This document shows positions 11,938 to 22,932 of a DNA stretch of 64,000 bases, in pieces. The stretch lies in the NCBI GenBank assembly GCA_030549175.1, contig JAUKUA010000002.1:806001-870000 (forward strand), written 5' to 3'. The stretch comes from Lasiosphaeris hirsuta. Lineage: Eukaryota; Ascomycota; Sordariomycetes; Sordariales; Lasiosphaeriaceae. Every line of letters starts with the position of its first letter. Position 1 is the first letter of the stretch. A program made the translations under genes and the position numbers. The notes beneath the pieces are model-generated. The model saw nothing but the letters and a program-made list of their open reading frames with translations, searched no databases and was not told the origin of the DNA.

Positions 11938-13512
11938 CTACTTTGCCAGCTTGTACCCCGCGTCCACCAAAGCACTGGCGCTCACAGAAGCCGAAAATCC
12001 CGCCCAAAGTCCTTCCTCGAGATAAAATTGATAAAACCCCAAGACCAATCCATCTTCATTCCAGATGGCCGAACCACATGTCCCTTCTGGCGGCCTAACC
12101 TTACTCTCGTTTCCCTCCACTTGGCCCGAGTACATCCAGTCATATACCACATACTTCAGATCACGCTCAGTGGGGTGTGATGAGGATCCATGAAGCCGGA
12201 CTGACTGGGCGACCACGGATGCCTCCATGTTACCTGTGTAGGGGCAGTCGAGGTAGCCGGTGGTATACGGATTCAGCACATCTTCCGAGGTTCGAAGCCG
12301 AAAGAACTTGGGCGTCACCCCCGCCTCGGATTCGAAGGGTTCGTTGACAAAGTTGACGCCATCCTCAAGTCTCAACAAGCTGATATCGGTGAAAGAGATC
12401 TCTACCTCTGCTTTGGCGATAGTACGCTCAGGGTGGTCAGCCTGCCATACTGTCTCATTTTCGCCAATCCCATGGGAGGCACCTGTCATAAAGACATCAC
12501 CAGCAGGGCTCTTAACAAGAGCGCCCGAGGTGGTACTAAAGATAGCAGGGTGTGCGTGATCACGTAACATCCTGCTGCGTATGAGAACCCCGGGTCTCAC
12601 GTCATCGTAGGCGGTAGTGTCGACGATACCGGTCATCGGATTTGGCTGGACGACACGCCTGGCGGGAAGATCTGCCCATGCCGGACGCTTGAAATCCTGA
12701 TCGAGGAAGTACCTGACAGGACAATTGGCAATCTTGCCGGGCAGCTTAGCTCTCACGGCGCTGATGACAACATGGTTCGGTAGAACGATGCAAAATGTGC
12801 GCTCACATGTGTACATCAGCTCCAGGATGCTGACATTAGGAAGTGAATCTTTGAAATAGCGGTTTAATTTTTCTGCTATTCCACGAAGACCGGCATCCGA
12901 GAACCGACCAGAGTGGTTACTGAGTTCACCGTAAATCGATATCTTTGGGTTACCATTAGCCTGGCCAGGGAAGATGAAGGCACGTCCCTCCGTATCAGTG
13001 GTGATGGTGAAGGGTACGCCGCCAATGCTGAGCGGCCACGGACTGCTAGGGAGCTGCTCAACTTGAAAGATCAGGTGAGATCTGCCTCGCGCCTGGGTGA
13101 CATTATGTGTCCCGGGGAAGAGATTGAGCAGCAACTTCGAGACATCGCCGGAATCAATGCTGACTATGTGGTCTCGAAGATCGAAGGGCAGCAAGACGTG
13201 TCGGGCATGCCAAATGGCATTTTTAGTAGCCGGCTCCTGCTTATTCTCGGGCTCTGGATGACGTGTACGCTCCTCCTCGATTTTGGCCTCACCGCTCGGG
13301 AAAAGTTGTCGCGGAGGGAAGAAGGGAAAGACGGAGAAGCTCGCGCCGGGAGAGGTGGTACTTGGTTGCTTGGTTGGAGTAGTGAAAACCAAGGCCTTCT
13401 TTGGCGCTGACTCCTCAGCCGAAGGAGTGATCTTGCGCTTGTTCTGAGGCGTCGCCGACGGGGCAGGCTGACCGTGCTCGGCGGGCGAGACGGAGAGGCG
13501 AATGAATGACAT
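11938..13512 (-). CDS. Chymotrypsin-fold protease-like protein, 524 aa
   Basis: Uninterrupted 524-residue frame, taken from ATG 13512 (MSFIRLSVSP); the upstream GTG is not needed. Residues 1-100 are disordered, rich in Pro, Ser and Lys (KRK at 25-27). The C-terminal half has the order of a trypsin/chymotrypsin triad: His347 in MTGASHGI, Asp376 in FTDISLLRL, and GTCGSAIW at 477-484, followed by DGLVLGF. The G-x-C-G-S layout puts Cys479 where trypsin has the nucleophilic serine, as in 3C-like cysteine peptidases; Ser481 is two residues on. No signal peptide, so probably cytoplasmic. Family and activity are inferred from these motifs only. No lesions seen; one of the few intact large genes in the left half. 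Confidence 0.7.
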   Translation of the reverse strand: MSFIRLSVSPAEHGQPAPSATPQNKRKITPSAEESAPKKALVFTTPTKQPSTTSPGASFSVFPFFPPRQLFPSGEAKIEEERTRHPEPENKQEPATKNAIWHARHVLLPFDLRDHIVSIDSGDVSKLLLNLFPGTHNVTQARGRSHLIFQVEQLPSSPWPLSIGGVPFTITTDTEGRAFIFPGQANGNPKISIYGELSNHSGRFSDAGLRGIAEKLNRYFKDSLPNVSILELMYTCERTFCIVLPNHVVISAVRAKLPGKIANCPVRYFLDQDFKRPAWADLPARRVVQPNPMTGIVDTTAYDDVRPGVLIRSRMLRDHAHPAIFSTTSGALVKSPAGDVFMTGASHGIGENETVWQADHPERTIAKAEVEISFTDISLLRLEDGVNFVNEPFESEAGVTPKFFRLRTSEDVLNPYTTGYLDCPYTGNMEASVVAQSVRLHGSSSHPTERDLKYVVYDWMYSGQVEGNESKVRPPEGTCGSAIWNEDGLVLGFYQFYLEEGLWAGFSASVSASALVDAGYKLAK

Positions 13513-14511
13513 TTTGCTCTCTCCAGTCGTTGGATCGTTCACCTAGGAGGCTGGCGAGAACAAAGTGAGAAGAGATTAGTGAGGGCTGTAACGGGATTAG
13601 CAAATCGGAGCAGTGTTAACCAAATCACTAAGTTTGTAGGGCTGCTGTCCTCAACGGAGAGGGCTTTTGGTACTCTCGGTGGCGTTGATTGGTTGGTCAA
13701 TTCGTCGAAATAATCTCTCCTTTTGGGTTTGAATAGTTGCTTGGCAAAGCTGACTGTTCAGGGGTATCCTACGCAGGCAGTTGTGGCCTTTGCAGGTTTT
13801 GTGTAGGCTTATCTTGGTGGGGAAAAACCTGACAAGGTGGTGGAAAAGTCGCACTGATCACGAACGGGAAAAGTTAGAATTTTGCTGCAAGAATAGTACC
13901 GTCGTGTAGCTGCGTTGCAGGCGAGTCGAAATACGGTGTTTTTAGCTCAATGCAGTGGTTGTGCGAGGGATCATAACCTATCGCAGGTGGGCTCAAATAT
14001 GATGGTATTGTGAGGGATCTGCCCAGCCCAGTGGTGGGCGGGCGCACCAAGGACCTAAGCTATGGAGCTAAACCTAATCGGGCAGTGAGGTGGACTGTAC
14101 ACTCGGGAGGGGCACCTCCCACACTCTTCCCTATTTTCTTCTCCAGCTTGTTTTTCCACAATTCAGGATTAAGATGCTGCGGCACTGTTTCTCCCACCTT
14201 ACCTAGCCGTGACAAGTGGGTCTGTCAACGGTGGTTACTTGTATGGGGAAAGAAAAACGGTAGTACTCGGTACCTTCGGGATATATATTGTGATAAAATT
14301 CCGATCATTCGATGGGTTAAGAGCAAGAAAGATTTGGAAGAAATTTCAGGAAATCTAGATGTTGAACTGGGTCCGTTAGATTCTACTGCCACCGCGTGCC
14401 TGAGGGGCGCTGGGGCAGCTATATGTCCTCACTAGGTAAACGGCGATAGCAAATACACCCGATTCTTATTCCGGCTCCGATCCTTGGATGATTTCTTAAC
14501 AATGACAAATT
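13513..14511. other. Intergenic, between protease-like gene and tyrosinase pseudogene
   Basis: Holds the 5' side of the protease-like gene (minus) and the 3' side of the tyrosinase relic. Short open frames (13651-13854 minus, 14010-14435 plus) have no domain or codon pattern that supports them. Confidence 0.5.
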
Positions 14512-16250
14512 CTAAACGACTAAGGCCGGTTTGACCTTGGAGCGCAGGTGCTCTCGGAATAGCTCCTTCCAATAACCCGGACAAGTCTGGACCTGAACAA
14601 CCAGCTTGACATCGTCGACCGTGTTCCCCTCGAGCGCACGACGAACGACTCGCCGAAGTTGGCGCAAGAGAGGCCCGTGATCTTCTTGACGCCCTGGTAC
14701 GACGACGTGGCCGCCATGAGGCTGTGGCTTTTTGGCTCGGCCCTCTCGTACACGTCGAGACTGCCGGGCCCGTAGCTGTAGCCGAGGGCGGCACCCCCGA
14801 TGTCGGTCACGTCGTTGAGCGTGAAGTAGTCGCCGCCGTCCTTGGTAAATGGGATGAGCTTAGACTCGCCGTTGAGGCGCTGACCCTGCTTGAAGCCTGC
14901 TGGAGCGTATTCGCCAATGGCTGTCCCAGGGTACGGCTCGTCGCCGGGGAGGGGCCCGAGGATCTCAAGGGGGCCAGCCGTCTGCCCGTGCCTCTTCTGC
15001 TAGGTACAGAAGGCGTAATTGATCAAGCAGTGGTGGAAGTAAAAGATGGGGTCAAAGCCTGCCGTGTCGTTCTCGCCCAATGTTTCCGTTGGCTCTGATG
15101 TGGGGTCCGCGTGGTAACCCTTTACCTTTTCTATTAGGTTGGGGGGAGGGGGGTAGAAACTACCCACGACCAAGTGAATGGCATTGTGCGGGCTTTCGAG
15201 AGACACCAGGGATTTCAGCTTCTCTTTCTCGTCGTCATTCTTCGCAGGCTGTTCGACCCATCTCATGGATGGTTTGTTGAAGAAGGTGGTGTAATTCGGG
15301 GCATTTATGGAGGCTTCGAACCTTGAGCGGACCGAGTGCGTGTCCACCTTGGTCCATCCTCCAGGAATGTCGTCCAGGGGAACAATGTTGACAGTGTCAT
15401 GAAGCCGGTGCTTGACGTTGTCACCCAGGTACGACTTGCTGAAGGTAGAATCTGCAAATGCGGCATTGTGAATCTCGGATCGCTTTCGGTCCTGTCACGG
15501 CAAGTCAGGATGTTGAGAGACGAGGCTGCATTTACCTATCCTTGATTGTGTAAAAAAAAGTTAAGGAAAGAGAGGGGAAGGAAGAATGAGTGGTGGTCGG
15601 GCTCCGGACTTTTGTAGGAGTCCTAGGCAGCTCGGGCCACTCGTTCTTCCAGTGAATGGTCTCCATACTGACAGTGAATGGCTATTTTCGAGGTAGGAGT
15701 AGTTTACGTGACGGTGTGTGGCATGTGTGCCAGCCGTCACAGGTCCTATCATTCACAGGACCGGAGAGGGGATACCGGACTGTCGTGTACTTCTCCCCCT
15801 CTCAAGCCCTCATTTCGGACTTGCCCACGGACTCCTTCATAGTGTACGAGTACAGCGGGTTGGCGATGACGGTGCTGTCGGCAAAATTGTATGTTGGCGA
15901 GATGAAGATAGGGGGCAGCGGCTTTCCTTGTCCAGCAGCTCATCCCAGAAGGGAAGAGTGACATCCCCGCAGCCTTCGATGCATCGAAGCGAGTTTTCTA
16001 GGCGGAATAGGTACGCGCGATGCCATGTGGGGAATAGGACATTGTTGTAGTGGCAATAGACAACATCGTTGTCTCCGGGTAGTCCATGGTAACCGGCCAT
16101 GACCTGGAAGGAGTTCCTGTCCGTCGGGGGCAGAGCTTGGATTCTCACAAAAGCCTTGATGACATTGTCAAGGGGCGCGGGATTTCCTGCTTGCGTATTC
16201 TGGTACTCAAGTTCTTGAGTCGAGTGTCTTATGCGTGCCTCAGGTGTAGA
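14512..16250 (-). pseudogene. Tyrosinase (type-3 copper oxidase) pseudogene
   Basis: Tyrosinases oxidise phenols through two copper sites. The CuA side is clear: GYHGLPGD, CHYNNVLFPTWHRAYL, LPFWDELLDK. The CuB side has SPHNAIHL and FDPIFYFHHC, then a C-terminal domain (YGPGSLDVYERAE). Lesions: a one-base deletion in a G run near 15924-15929 moves the frame from LLDK to PLPPIFISPTYNF; an in-frame TGA at 15802-15804; TAG at 15000-15002 where the family has Trp (before QKRHG); and a frame change near 14631-14645 before ALEGNTVDDVKL. The Asp usual after the HHC block is Asn. Probable introns are about 15108-15175 (ends ACATCAG) and one ending before GACCGAAAG near 15490. The N-terminus is unresolved around 16200-16250. 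Confidence 0.85.
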
Positions 16251-18190
16251 CTATGTAGCGGAGTTTTAGATGGCTTGGTTTGCGTTCAGATTGGTGTGCT
16301 GGGGATGACGAGGTGAAGGGCAAAAGGGATTGTTCGAGAAGGCACACTGAGCTACATTGAAATCCCAGAAACTGCATAATGGCTATTATTTGTACTAAAG
16401 CGTGGGTTCTCTAGTCTCCCCTTTGAATTATCAACTTCACACTCGTCGAGTTGCCGTAACTCCGATTTTGATACTAGCGTGGGGTGTTGCACCGAGCTGC
16501 ATTGGCGGGGATATGGACTGTAGCTTGTTGAACCTCACCAAAACAACAAACTAAGGCTCAATTATACAAGTCTTGCCTTTGCTTTAGCGCTCTGCGGCCT
16601 AGTAAATTGTCCTATTGTCACTAACGCAGCAACACGCCTTTTCCTTCCCGCACCGGGGCTTCTCTCACCTGGCACTTACAAGGGCGCTATTCCCACCCTT
16701 GGCACAAGCATTGCAGATGGCGCTAAAATCTTGGCCTCAGGCCCGAGACTTGCGCAGGTTCAGCCAGCCTGGATCTTGAGCACCCCCTTCTGATGCCGTA
16801 CTATCCGATGAATGAGCCTTTTTGAGAGCCTGCACAGCAATCACCTGCCGCCGACACGCACCTAGCTCTTGATAAGAATGGTTGAGAAAGGCGGACTGCA
16901 ATAGGCTTTTGGAATTTTGGTTTCGAGAGGTGTCTTAAAAGTGCAAATGACATGGATTAATGAAGAGAAAGGGGAGGCAGGGTTCTCGTAAACTCGACAA
17001 CTCGGGGCCGTACTTGCGACCCCCGACTTAGCATCCCTGTATTCACGACGCCCGCTGCATGTGTGTTGCAAGTTATATTCAAAATGAAAATGCCGCCAAA
17101 TTGCCGGAAGTCACATGGAAACCACATGTGGTTAGGTGCCTACTAGCATCTGTCAGCCCGTATTCGAGTTATTTTCCCCCTCAAATGATGACTACTATGG
17201 CATACTCCTAGAAATAAGGGAAAACTACTTGCGTCCTCAAGCCGAAGAGGCAATTATTTAGGCGTCCCAATTGACCGAGACATCGCCAGGGCGGGGATCC
17301 CTTTTGCACGCGGAAAGTCGGCACGGAGATAAGTGTTCCAAGGAGAAAAAGTTAGCGAAATGGTGTTGGCACTGAATTCGGCGATTCTTACGTGAAAGTG
17401 GCAGATAAATGACTCAGCACTCTATGGAACATGGGAACACGAAAATCTGAACAACTTTGGTCTGTTACCCATAACGTCCCCACAAACCCAAGCGGACTTT
17501 TGGGTTGCATGGTAAAGGAGCCGTACATGTGCCGCCCGATGATCTTGCCATGAATAGTCCCTAGCGAGGGAACTTTGGCTTGCCCACAAGGTTGCCGACT
17601 ACGGTAGCGAGACGACAGAGTCCAAGCAAACAGTTGTCACCTCGTTTGGATTGATTTCGGTGGTGTGTAGAGGGCGCCTCTTGGCAGCGGCGCGGGTGCA
17701 CAACAGAATTCGCTGGCCGTCGGCTAAAGCAGACACACGCACCCCCGTTCAGGTCCAGGACATATACGAGGTATGCGATGCCTTTGCAACTAGAAACTTG
17801 GCACGGCGTAGTAGGAAGTAGCTGCCATGTCTTACGAATCCGGCAGACGTGGGCACCTCACCGTTACAATGGCAACAACCGCGTGCATCGAGCTAGATCA
17901 ATGTGGCAGTTGCGAAGATGGAGATCTGCAGGGGTCGGCGAGGGAAGGGAGCGGGAGCGTGTTGTTCGATTGGACCCGGGATTTATCCAGACAGTGTTTG
18001 GCCACAACGGTCTAGGCCTAGCACCGACCCGCTGGACAACCGTCTCCAGGCCGTTGGGGAAGCGAATCTTGGCACTTGGACGATGTTTTCTTACGAGAGC
18101 CACCTATAAGGATTACAAAGGTACGTATATATATACCGTCCAGATCGCATCAGCAGTGCACGCTTGAGGGACGACTAACGGGCAAGTATA
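16251..18190. other. 2-kb intergenic region
   Basis: No supported gene on either strand. Short frames at 16862-17071 (minus) and 17778-18167 (plus) look like chance. The right end is the promoter side of the BBE-like oxidase, with a TATA-like tatatatata at 18126-18135. Confidence 0.5.
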
Positions 18191-18260
18191 TGACAAACGA
18201 CAACAACAGGCGACGACAACAACAAGCGACGACGACAGGCGACAACAACAAGCAAACGAT
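18191..18260 (+). repeat. CAA/CGA-rich low-complexity leader
   Basis: Repeating acaacaac and gacgac units lie directly before the probable start of the oxidase gene, likely in its 5' UTR. Confidence 0.5.
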
Positions 18261-18272
18261 ACGGAGTCGACG

Positions 18273-20342
18273 ATGGGCCCCCCTTACTTCAAGTCTTGGC
18301 GCTCAGCGCAGCAGCTTTTACGGGCGTCACACACGGCGCTCTTCACTTTGAAACGACCCAACTCGAAGCCCGACACTTGGAAGGCTTTGATGGTGCCAGC
18401 TTCCCCAAAGGACCCAACCACCCCGTCCAGGCGGCGTGCAAGGAGTTCCCCGGCAGCGAGGAGTGGCCGTCCGACAAGGACTGGCAGCGGCTCAACACGA
18501 CACTCGGCGGCGCCCTCCTCAAGCCCCTGCCACCGGCTGCGGCATGCTACGCAGGCGCCAGCTACGATGTTGCCAAGTGCAGATATCTGCTCAACAATGC
18601 CACGACTAATCACTTCTACCTCGATGACCCGGTCACTATACTAACGCAATGGACGCAGGGGGGTACGTGTCTACCGGCACTCAACGCGACGGGCGCCTGT
18701 CTGCAGGGCGGGTTCCCCGTCTACGTCGTCAACGCCACGACGGTGATGCATGTTCAGGCAGCTGTCAATTTCGCTCGAAATAAGAATATTCGCCTGGTAA
18801 TCAAGTAGGGAATCCTTACCCCGGGTGGGGGAGGGGGGGGGGTCGTGTAGCCGTGTGTTATATGCAGGGTTCCTTTTTTTTTTTTTTTTTAGGGAACCCT
18901 GCAGCAATCAATGCATGGGTCGGAATGCTGCTAACTTCTAGCCTGTAATTGGCGCGTACCTTATTAGGAACACGGGGCATGATTTTGGCGGCCGGTCGGT
19001 TGGGGCGGGATCGCTCAGCGTCTGGACACATCACCTCCGATCCTTTGAATATCTGCCACGATTCAACCGGGCGAGCTATTCGGGGCCGGCGGCCCACTAC
19101 GGGTCGGGGCTGGAGACGTGGGAGCTCTTCAACTACATGTTCAGGTACAACATCACGGTTGTCGCGGCTGGAGGACGCTCCGTTGGCGCCAACGGCGGGT
19201 GGTTTGCCAGCGGCGGCCACGGGAACCTCGCCTCGTTTTACGGGCTGGCGGCCGACCAGGCCGTCGAGATCCACGTCGTGACGGCCGACGGCAGGTTCGT
19301 CGTGGCCAGCGAGGAGGAAAACACCGACCTCTTCTTCGCCCTGCGCGGCGGCGGCGGGAGCACCTACGGCATCGTGACCTCGGTCATCGTCAAGGCCTAC
19401 CGCCCCATCAACCTGACCACCTCCACCCTGAGCATCGCCTGCCGGCCCCCGGCCAACACCGACATCCGCGCCCCGCTGGCCCCCATCTCCAACACGACCA
19501 ACCTCGTCAACAACACGGAGCTCTTCTGGCAGGCGCTGCACATCTACTTCCGCTTCAAGCGCACCGTCGTCGACCTCGGCGGCGTCGACTGGGACTACCT
19601 CTACCCGCTCGGCAACGGGTCCTACTCGTTCCGAGTACGCACCACCTTCCCCAACACGACGGCCGACCAAGCCGCACGCCTGCTCGAGCCGCTCTACACG
19701 TCCTTCGCCCGCGCGGGCCTGAACATCACCCTCAACCGCTCCGAGCTGCGTCCAGCGCCCTACGCCGGCACCGCCCTCACCCCGACCGCCCCGGCCACCC
19801 CCCTGTCCAGCAGCCGGTACCGCTCGCGGCTGCTCCCGCGCGCGGGCTGGGCAACCGACGCCGCCTTCAACAAGACGTTCGCCGCGCTGCGCACCGCCGT
19901 GCAGGATGGCGGGTACACGCTGCACGGGCTGGCCATCGGGCCGACGGCCGAGGTGGCCGGGTGGCCGGGGCGGGGTGCCGCCGTCAACCCGGCCTGGCGC
20001 GAGGCTGTTTTGCATGCGTGTCTGATGACGGAGCAGCCGGCCGGGCTGACGGCTGCCGCTGCGCGCTCCGAGGAGACAAGGGTGCAGGGGTATATGCGGG
20101 TGCTGAGGGATGCGTCGCCCGGGGCCGGGAGTTATATGAACGAGGGGGATCCCGGGGAGCCCGAGTGGCAGCAGGCGTTTTATGGGGCGAATTACAAGAG
20201 GTTGTTGGACGTGAAGAAGGCTAGGGATCCCTGGGGCGTGTTCTGGGCTGCTACTACGGTTGGCAGTGAGGAGTGGGAGGTCAGGACGGCCGATGGGTAT
20301 CCGAGGAGTCAGAATGGCAGGCTGTGTCGGGTTGGGAAGTGA
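18273..20342 (+). CDS. BBE-like FAD-linked oxidoreductase (start region damaged or unresolved)
   Basis: Secreted berberine-bridge-enzyme-like oxidase (FAD_binding_4 plus BBE; CAZy AA7 type). Exon 1 is open in one frame to 18804 (PLPPAAACYAG, AAVNFARNKNIRLVI); the intron is 18805-18967 (GTAGGG...TTAG); exon 2 starts KNTGHDFGGRSVGAG, the FAD loop with the His expected to bind FAD covalently. It continues through GGWFASGGHG and ends in the BBE block YMNEGDPGEPEW...ANYKRLLDVKKARDPWGVFW. There is no second FAD-linking Cys at the GGH site, suggesting single-His attachment. Odd point: the signal-peptide-like LALSAAAFTGVTHG has no in-frame ATG. ATG 18273 (MGPPYFKS) is one base out of frame and would join if one T were restored near 18296. 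The intron holds a run of about 20 T flanked by an inverted repeat. Confidence 0.8.
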
Positions 20343-20728
20343 GGGGAGGGAGGGTGTGTTATCTGGATGCGGATTTGGGGGTGGAGTTGGTGTGAGTTTG
20401 GGGGGAGAAGGATCTCGGTCTGTCGTTCCCACTGATTGGTCATGAGTTACGGGTTCACGAGTCTTATGAGTCCATTGCGATGCGTTCAAGTTAGATTTTC
20501 TTTCTGGTTCGGTTCAGATCTCTTTCCGGTTCGCCACGACTGAACGGCAGTTTCGATGCAAGATTACGAGAGACGAGCGACGAGCGACGCAAACAAAAAG
20601 AACTCAGTCGTTACGAGTGTACATAGTCCTAGCATTACCCTACCTCTATAGCTGTTTGTTATTCATTCGTTTTTGCGCTCTTCACAGCCCCTCCCAACTC
20701 TATAGCGGCCACAAAACTTGGCTTTTAA
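20343..20728. other. Convergent 3' intergenic region
   Basis: Lies between the 3' ends of the oxidase (plus) and the F-box gene (minus). I see no gene; gagacgagcgacgagcgac at about 20571 is a short local repeat. Confidence 0.5.
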
Positions 20729-22177
20729 TTACCAAGTACGGTAGCAATACAAGAGATTGAACTTATTGAAGGCCGGATTTCGCCTCTGGCACATTGCATC
20801 AGGCCGCCAGTTAATCACATATTTGTCCTTGCAGTCTCTGAATTCTCGTCCTCCAAGATAATTCAGACAGTGTTTATTCCAGCACCCGGGTACCAAGCAG
20901 CTGGTACTAGGGCTAGGGCGAGAGTATGTGGCAGGATCCAAGGCATGGACCCAAGCGTGCGAAGGGTTGAGGTCGCTCTCTCTCTCCATACGGTTCTCGT
21001 AGCTGATTTCAATGTCACGCTGATAGCTGGTAACCAGACACACTGATTTGCTTGTGTTATCGTCGGACCGATGACTGCTCATGCAGATGCGGCTAGCGCT
21101 GCCCCCCGGCTGTCCATAGGACCAAATCCTTTCCCATGAACGGGAGGCGTGGCACTCTGATGGCCGTAAATCCTGGCCTTCGCCGCCCATCTCGTAGTGA
21201 ACGCATGTGCACTTGTGCGGATCAAAACATGTCATCTCGGGTGACTCGGACCCTGATAAGGAAGGGCAGATGCTGCCGCCGGCCCCTTGTTGGTACTGCC
21301 GAAACAGCCCTCTCAGTGCCGGGGCCGATGCTTGCTCGGCATTGGGCCCGGGACGGATGCCAAGGGCCTCACAGCCACTGTGGGGTGTCCACTCTAGCCG
21401 TAGACTGATGAGATTGGATGGGTTCTTCCTGAGACGAGCACGAGGCCAAGTTGGCGCTTGTTCGGCGCTGCAGCGTCTGTCGTGGCTGAGGTCGTAGCAT
21501 TCGATTCGGAAGTTGTCCAGGCAAGCTTGTAGATCAATAGCTTGTCTGCCATTCCAATCATTCCAGTACTTGGCTACGTGAGCCTCGATGGTGTCCCACG
21601 AGATCTGCATGTGGTCGCACAATCGCACGGTTCCTCGCCGGCCTATGCATCGCCGCTTCAACGCACCCTCCCTTTGGTCCGATGGGATAAAACAACTCGT
21701 ATGATGGTTCCTGTCGCAGCTGTCGCAGTGGAGGCCTTGCCCAATGGAGATGGCTCGAAACTCGCAGCAATTTATGTCGGCAAACAAGTATTTGGAGACG
21801 GGGCCGACAAAAGGTCTGCAGTCGGCGCAAATCTTGTCCCTACAAAGCCGTTTTCTGAATTCAGCGAGGTCGTATCCTCCGGTGAGATAGCCGCGGCCGC
21901 CGTCCACACAAGGCACAGAACGAGGGAACTCGGCCACGATGAGGTCGCGGAGCCTCCTCGAAACCTGGGCGAGACAGCAAAGAGCAACGCTATCGCTCTT
22001 GTGGCAGTCGACCAGGATCTGAACCAAGAGCTCGTCTGGTAGTCGATCCAGGTAGCTGTATCTCTGGTTGTAAACCCGAGCGGCTATCAAAGGGTCCATG
22101 GTGCGTTCAAGTTCCTGCAGAGTGAGCAGCCTTTGTGATTCCCCGTGTGATTCGAGCGTGTTGAGTTCCTGGTCCAT
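20729..22177 (-). CDS. F-box protein with Cys-rich region, 482 aa
   Basis: Single-exon frame from ATG 22177 (MDQELNTLESHG; context caaaATGG). The longer frame upstream runs through an AT microsatellite and is not used. An F-box lies at about residues 42-85 (YLDRLPDELLVQILV, LAQVSRRLRDL), so it should recruit a target to an SCF ubiquitin ligase. A Cys-rich stretch follows (ICADCRPF, INCCEF, HCDSCDRNHHTSCF) that could bind zinc, then a variable region with further Cys pairs (DPHKCTCVHY, CLVPGCWNKHCLNYLGG). No substrate can be guessed. An (AT)n tract at 22284-22299 about 110 bp upstream may act as the TATA element. No lesions seen. Confidence 0.75.
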   Translation of the reverse strand: MDQELNTLESHGESQRLLTLQELERTMDPLIAARVYNQRYSYLDRLPDELLVQILVDCHKSDSVALCCLAQVSRRLRDLIVAEFPRSVPCVDGGRGYLTGGYDLAEFRKRLCRDKICADCRPFVGPVSKYLFADINCCEFRAISIGQGLHCDSCDRNHHTSCFIPSDQREGALKRRCIGRRGTVRLCDHMQISWDTIEAHVAKYWNDWNGRQAIDLQACLDNFRIECYDLSHDRRCSAEQAPTWPRARLRKNPSNLISLRLEWTPHSGCEALGIRPGPNAEQASAPALRGLFRQYQQGAGGSICPSLSGSESPEMTCFDPHKCTCVHYEMGGEGQDLRPSECHASRSWERIWSYGQPGGSASRICMSSHRSDDNTSKSVCLVTSYQRDIEISYENRMERESDLNPSHAWVHALDPATYSRPSPSTSCLVPGCWNKHCLNYLGGREFRDCKDKYVINWRPDAMCQRRNPAFNKFNLLYCYRTW

Positions 22178-22932
22178 TTTGCCCCCTTGCTGTGTTTCTT
22201 TGCATCCTGTGCGTCTTTGTGGTAATGCAGTGATGGATCTGCTGGCCTGTAATGACGTGAGACTTGGTTGCGGTGGTTTCTGAATATATATATATATATT
22301 TATCTTGCAAGAAGACTTTGCAAAAAAGTCTAAGATGTTGGTTTGCATAAGTTGGTTTGCTCTTCAGCAGATCCCATTGGATTGAGAATCTAATACGGGT
22401 CTCATGGTAATACTGGTATCCCCAACGCATTTCATACTTTTACAGAGCCAAGGAACTTGAGGTATCTTAGTTTTTAGTACCCGTCTTGGAACTCAACCCT
22501 ACCAACAAGACCTTGGATGAAACTCCAAACCTTATGATCATGGATAACTACGCAGGAACGAGACATTGGAAGACAGGCATGATTACATAAGAACATCTTA
22601 TGTTGCAGCCCTTCGGGACATTAAGCATGTGTGCGCATGCATATGCATGTGACCTTTCGGGCATAGGTAACTAGCGACGAATCAGGAATACACCAACTCT
22701 GCAGGCCTAGTTCAAGCTTACTCATCGCCTTGCTGCACATAACTGCGACTAAAAAGTCTTGCGCAAATCCCTCGACGAGAGATGGCAATCTTCCCAGTAG
22801 CAATTTGGAATGTGTATATATATATTCTGATAGGGACATCCAACAACCGGAGACCGATCTCGTCTCGTCTCTCAACTCTCTCGGCATTGAACCTTCACCA
22901 GACCCGCTACCCATCACCTCCATCCCAACCCC
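22178..22932. other. Divergent promoter region, F-box gene / GFA gene
   Basis: Both neighbours are transcribed away from this region. It holds the (AT)n tract at 22284-22299 and TATA-like tgtatatatatatt at about 22812-22825, roughly 110 bp before the GFA start. No further gene is supported. Confidence 0.5.

Noticed and set aside
18858..20489. 543-codon open frame on the minus strand
   Set aside because: It is antisense to the BBE-like oxidase exon; low-complexity Pro/Arg/Gly composition with no domain, an artefact of high GC at third positions.
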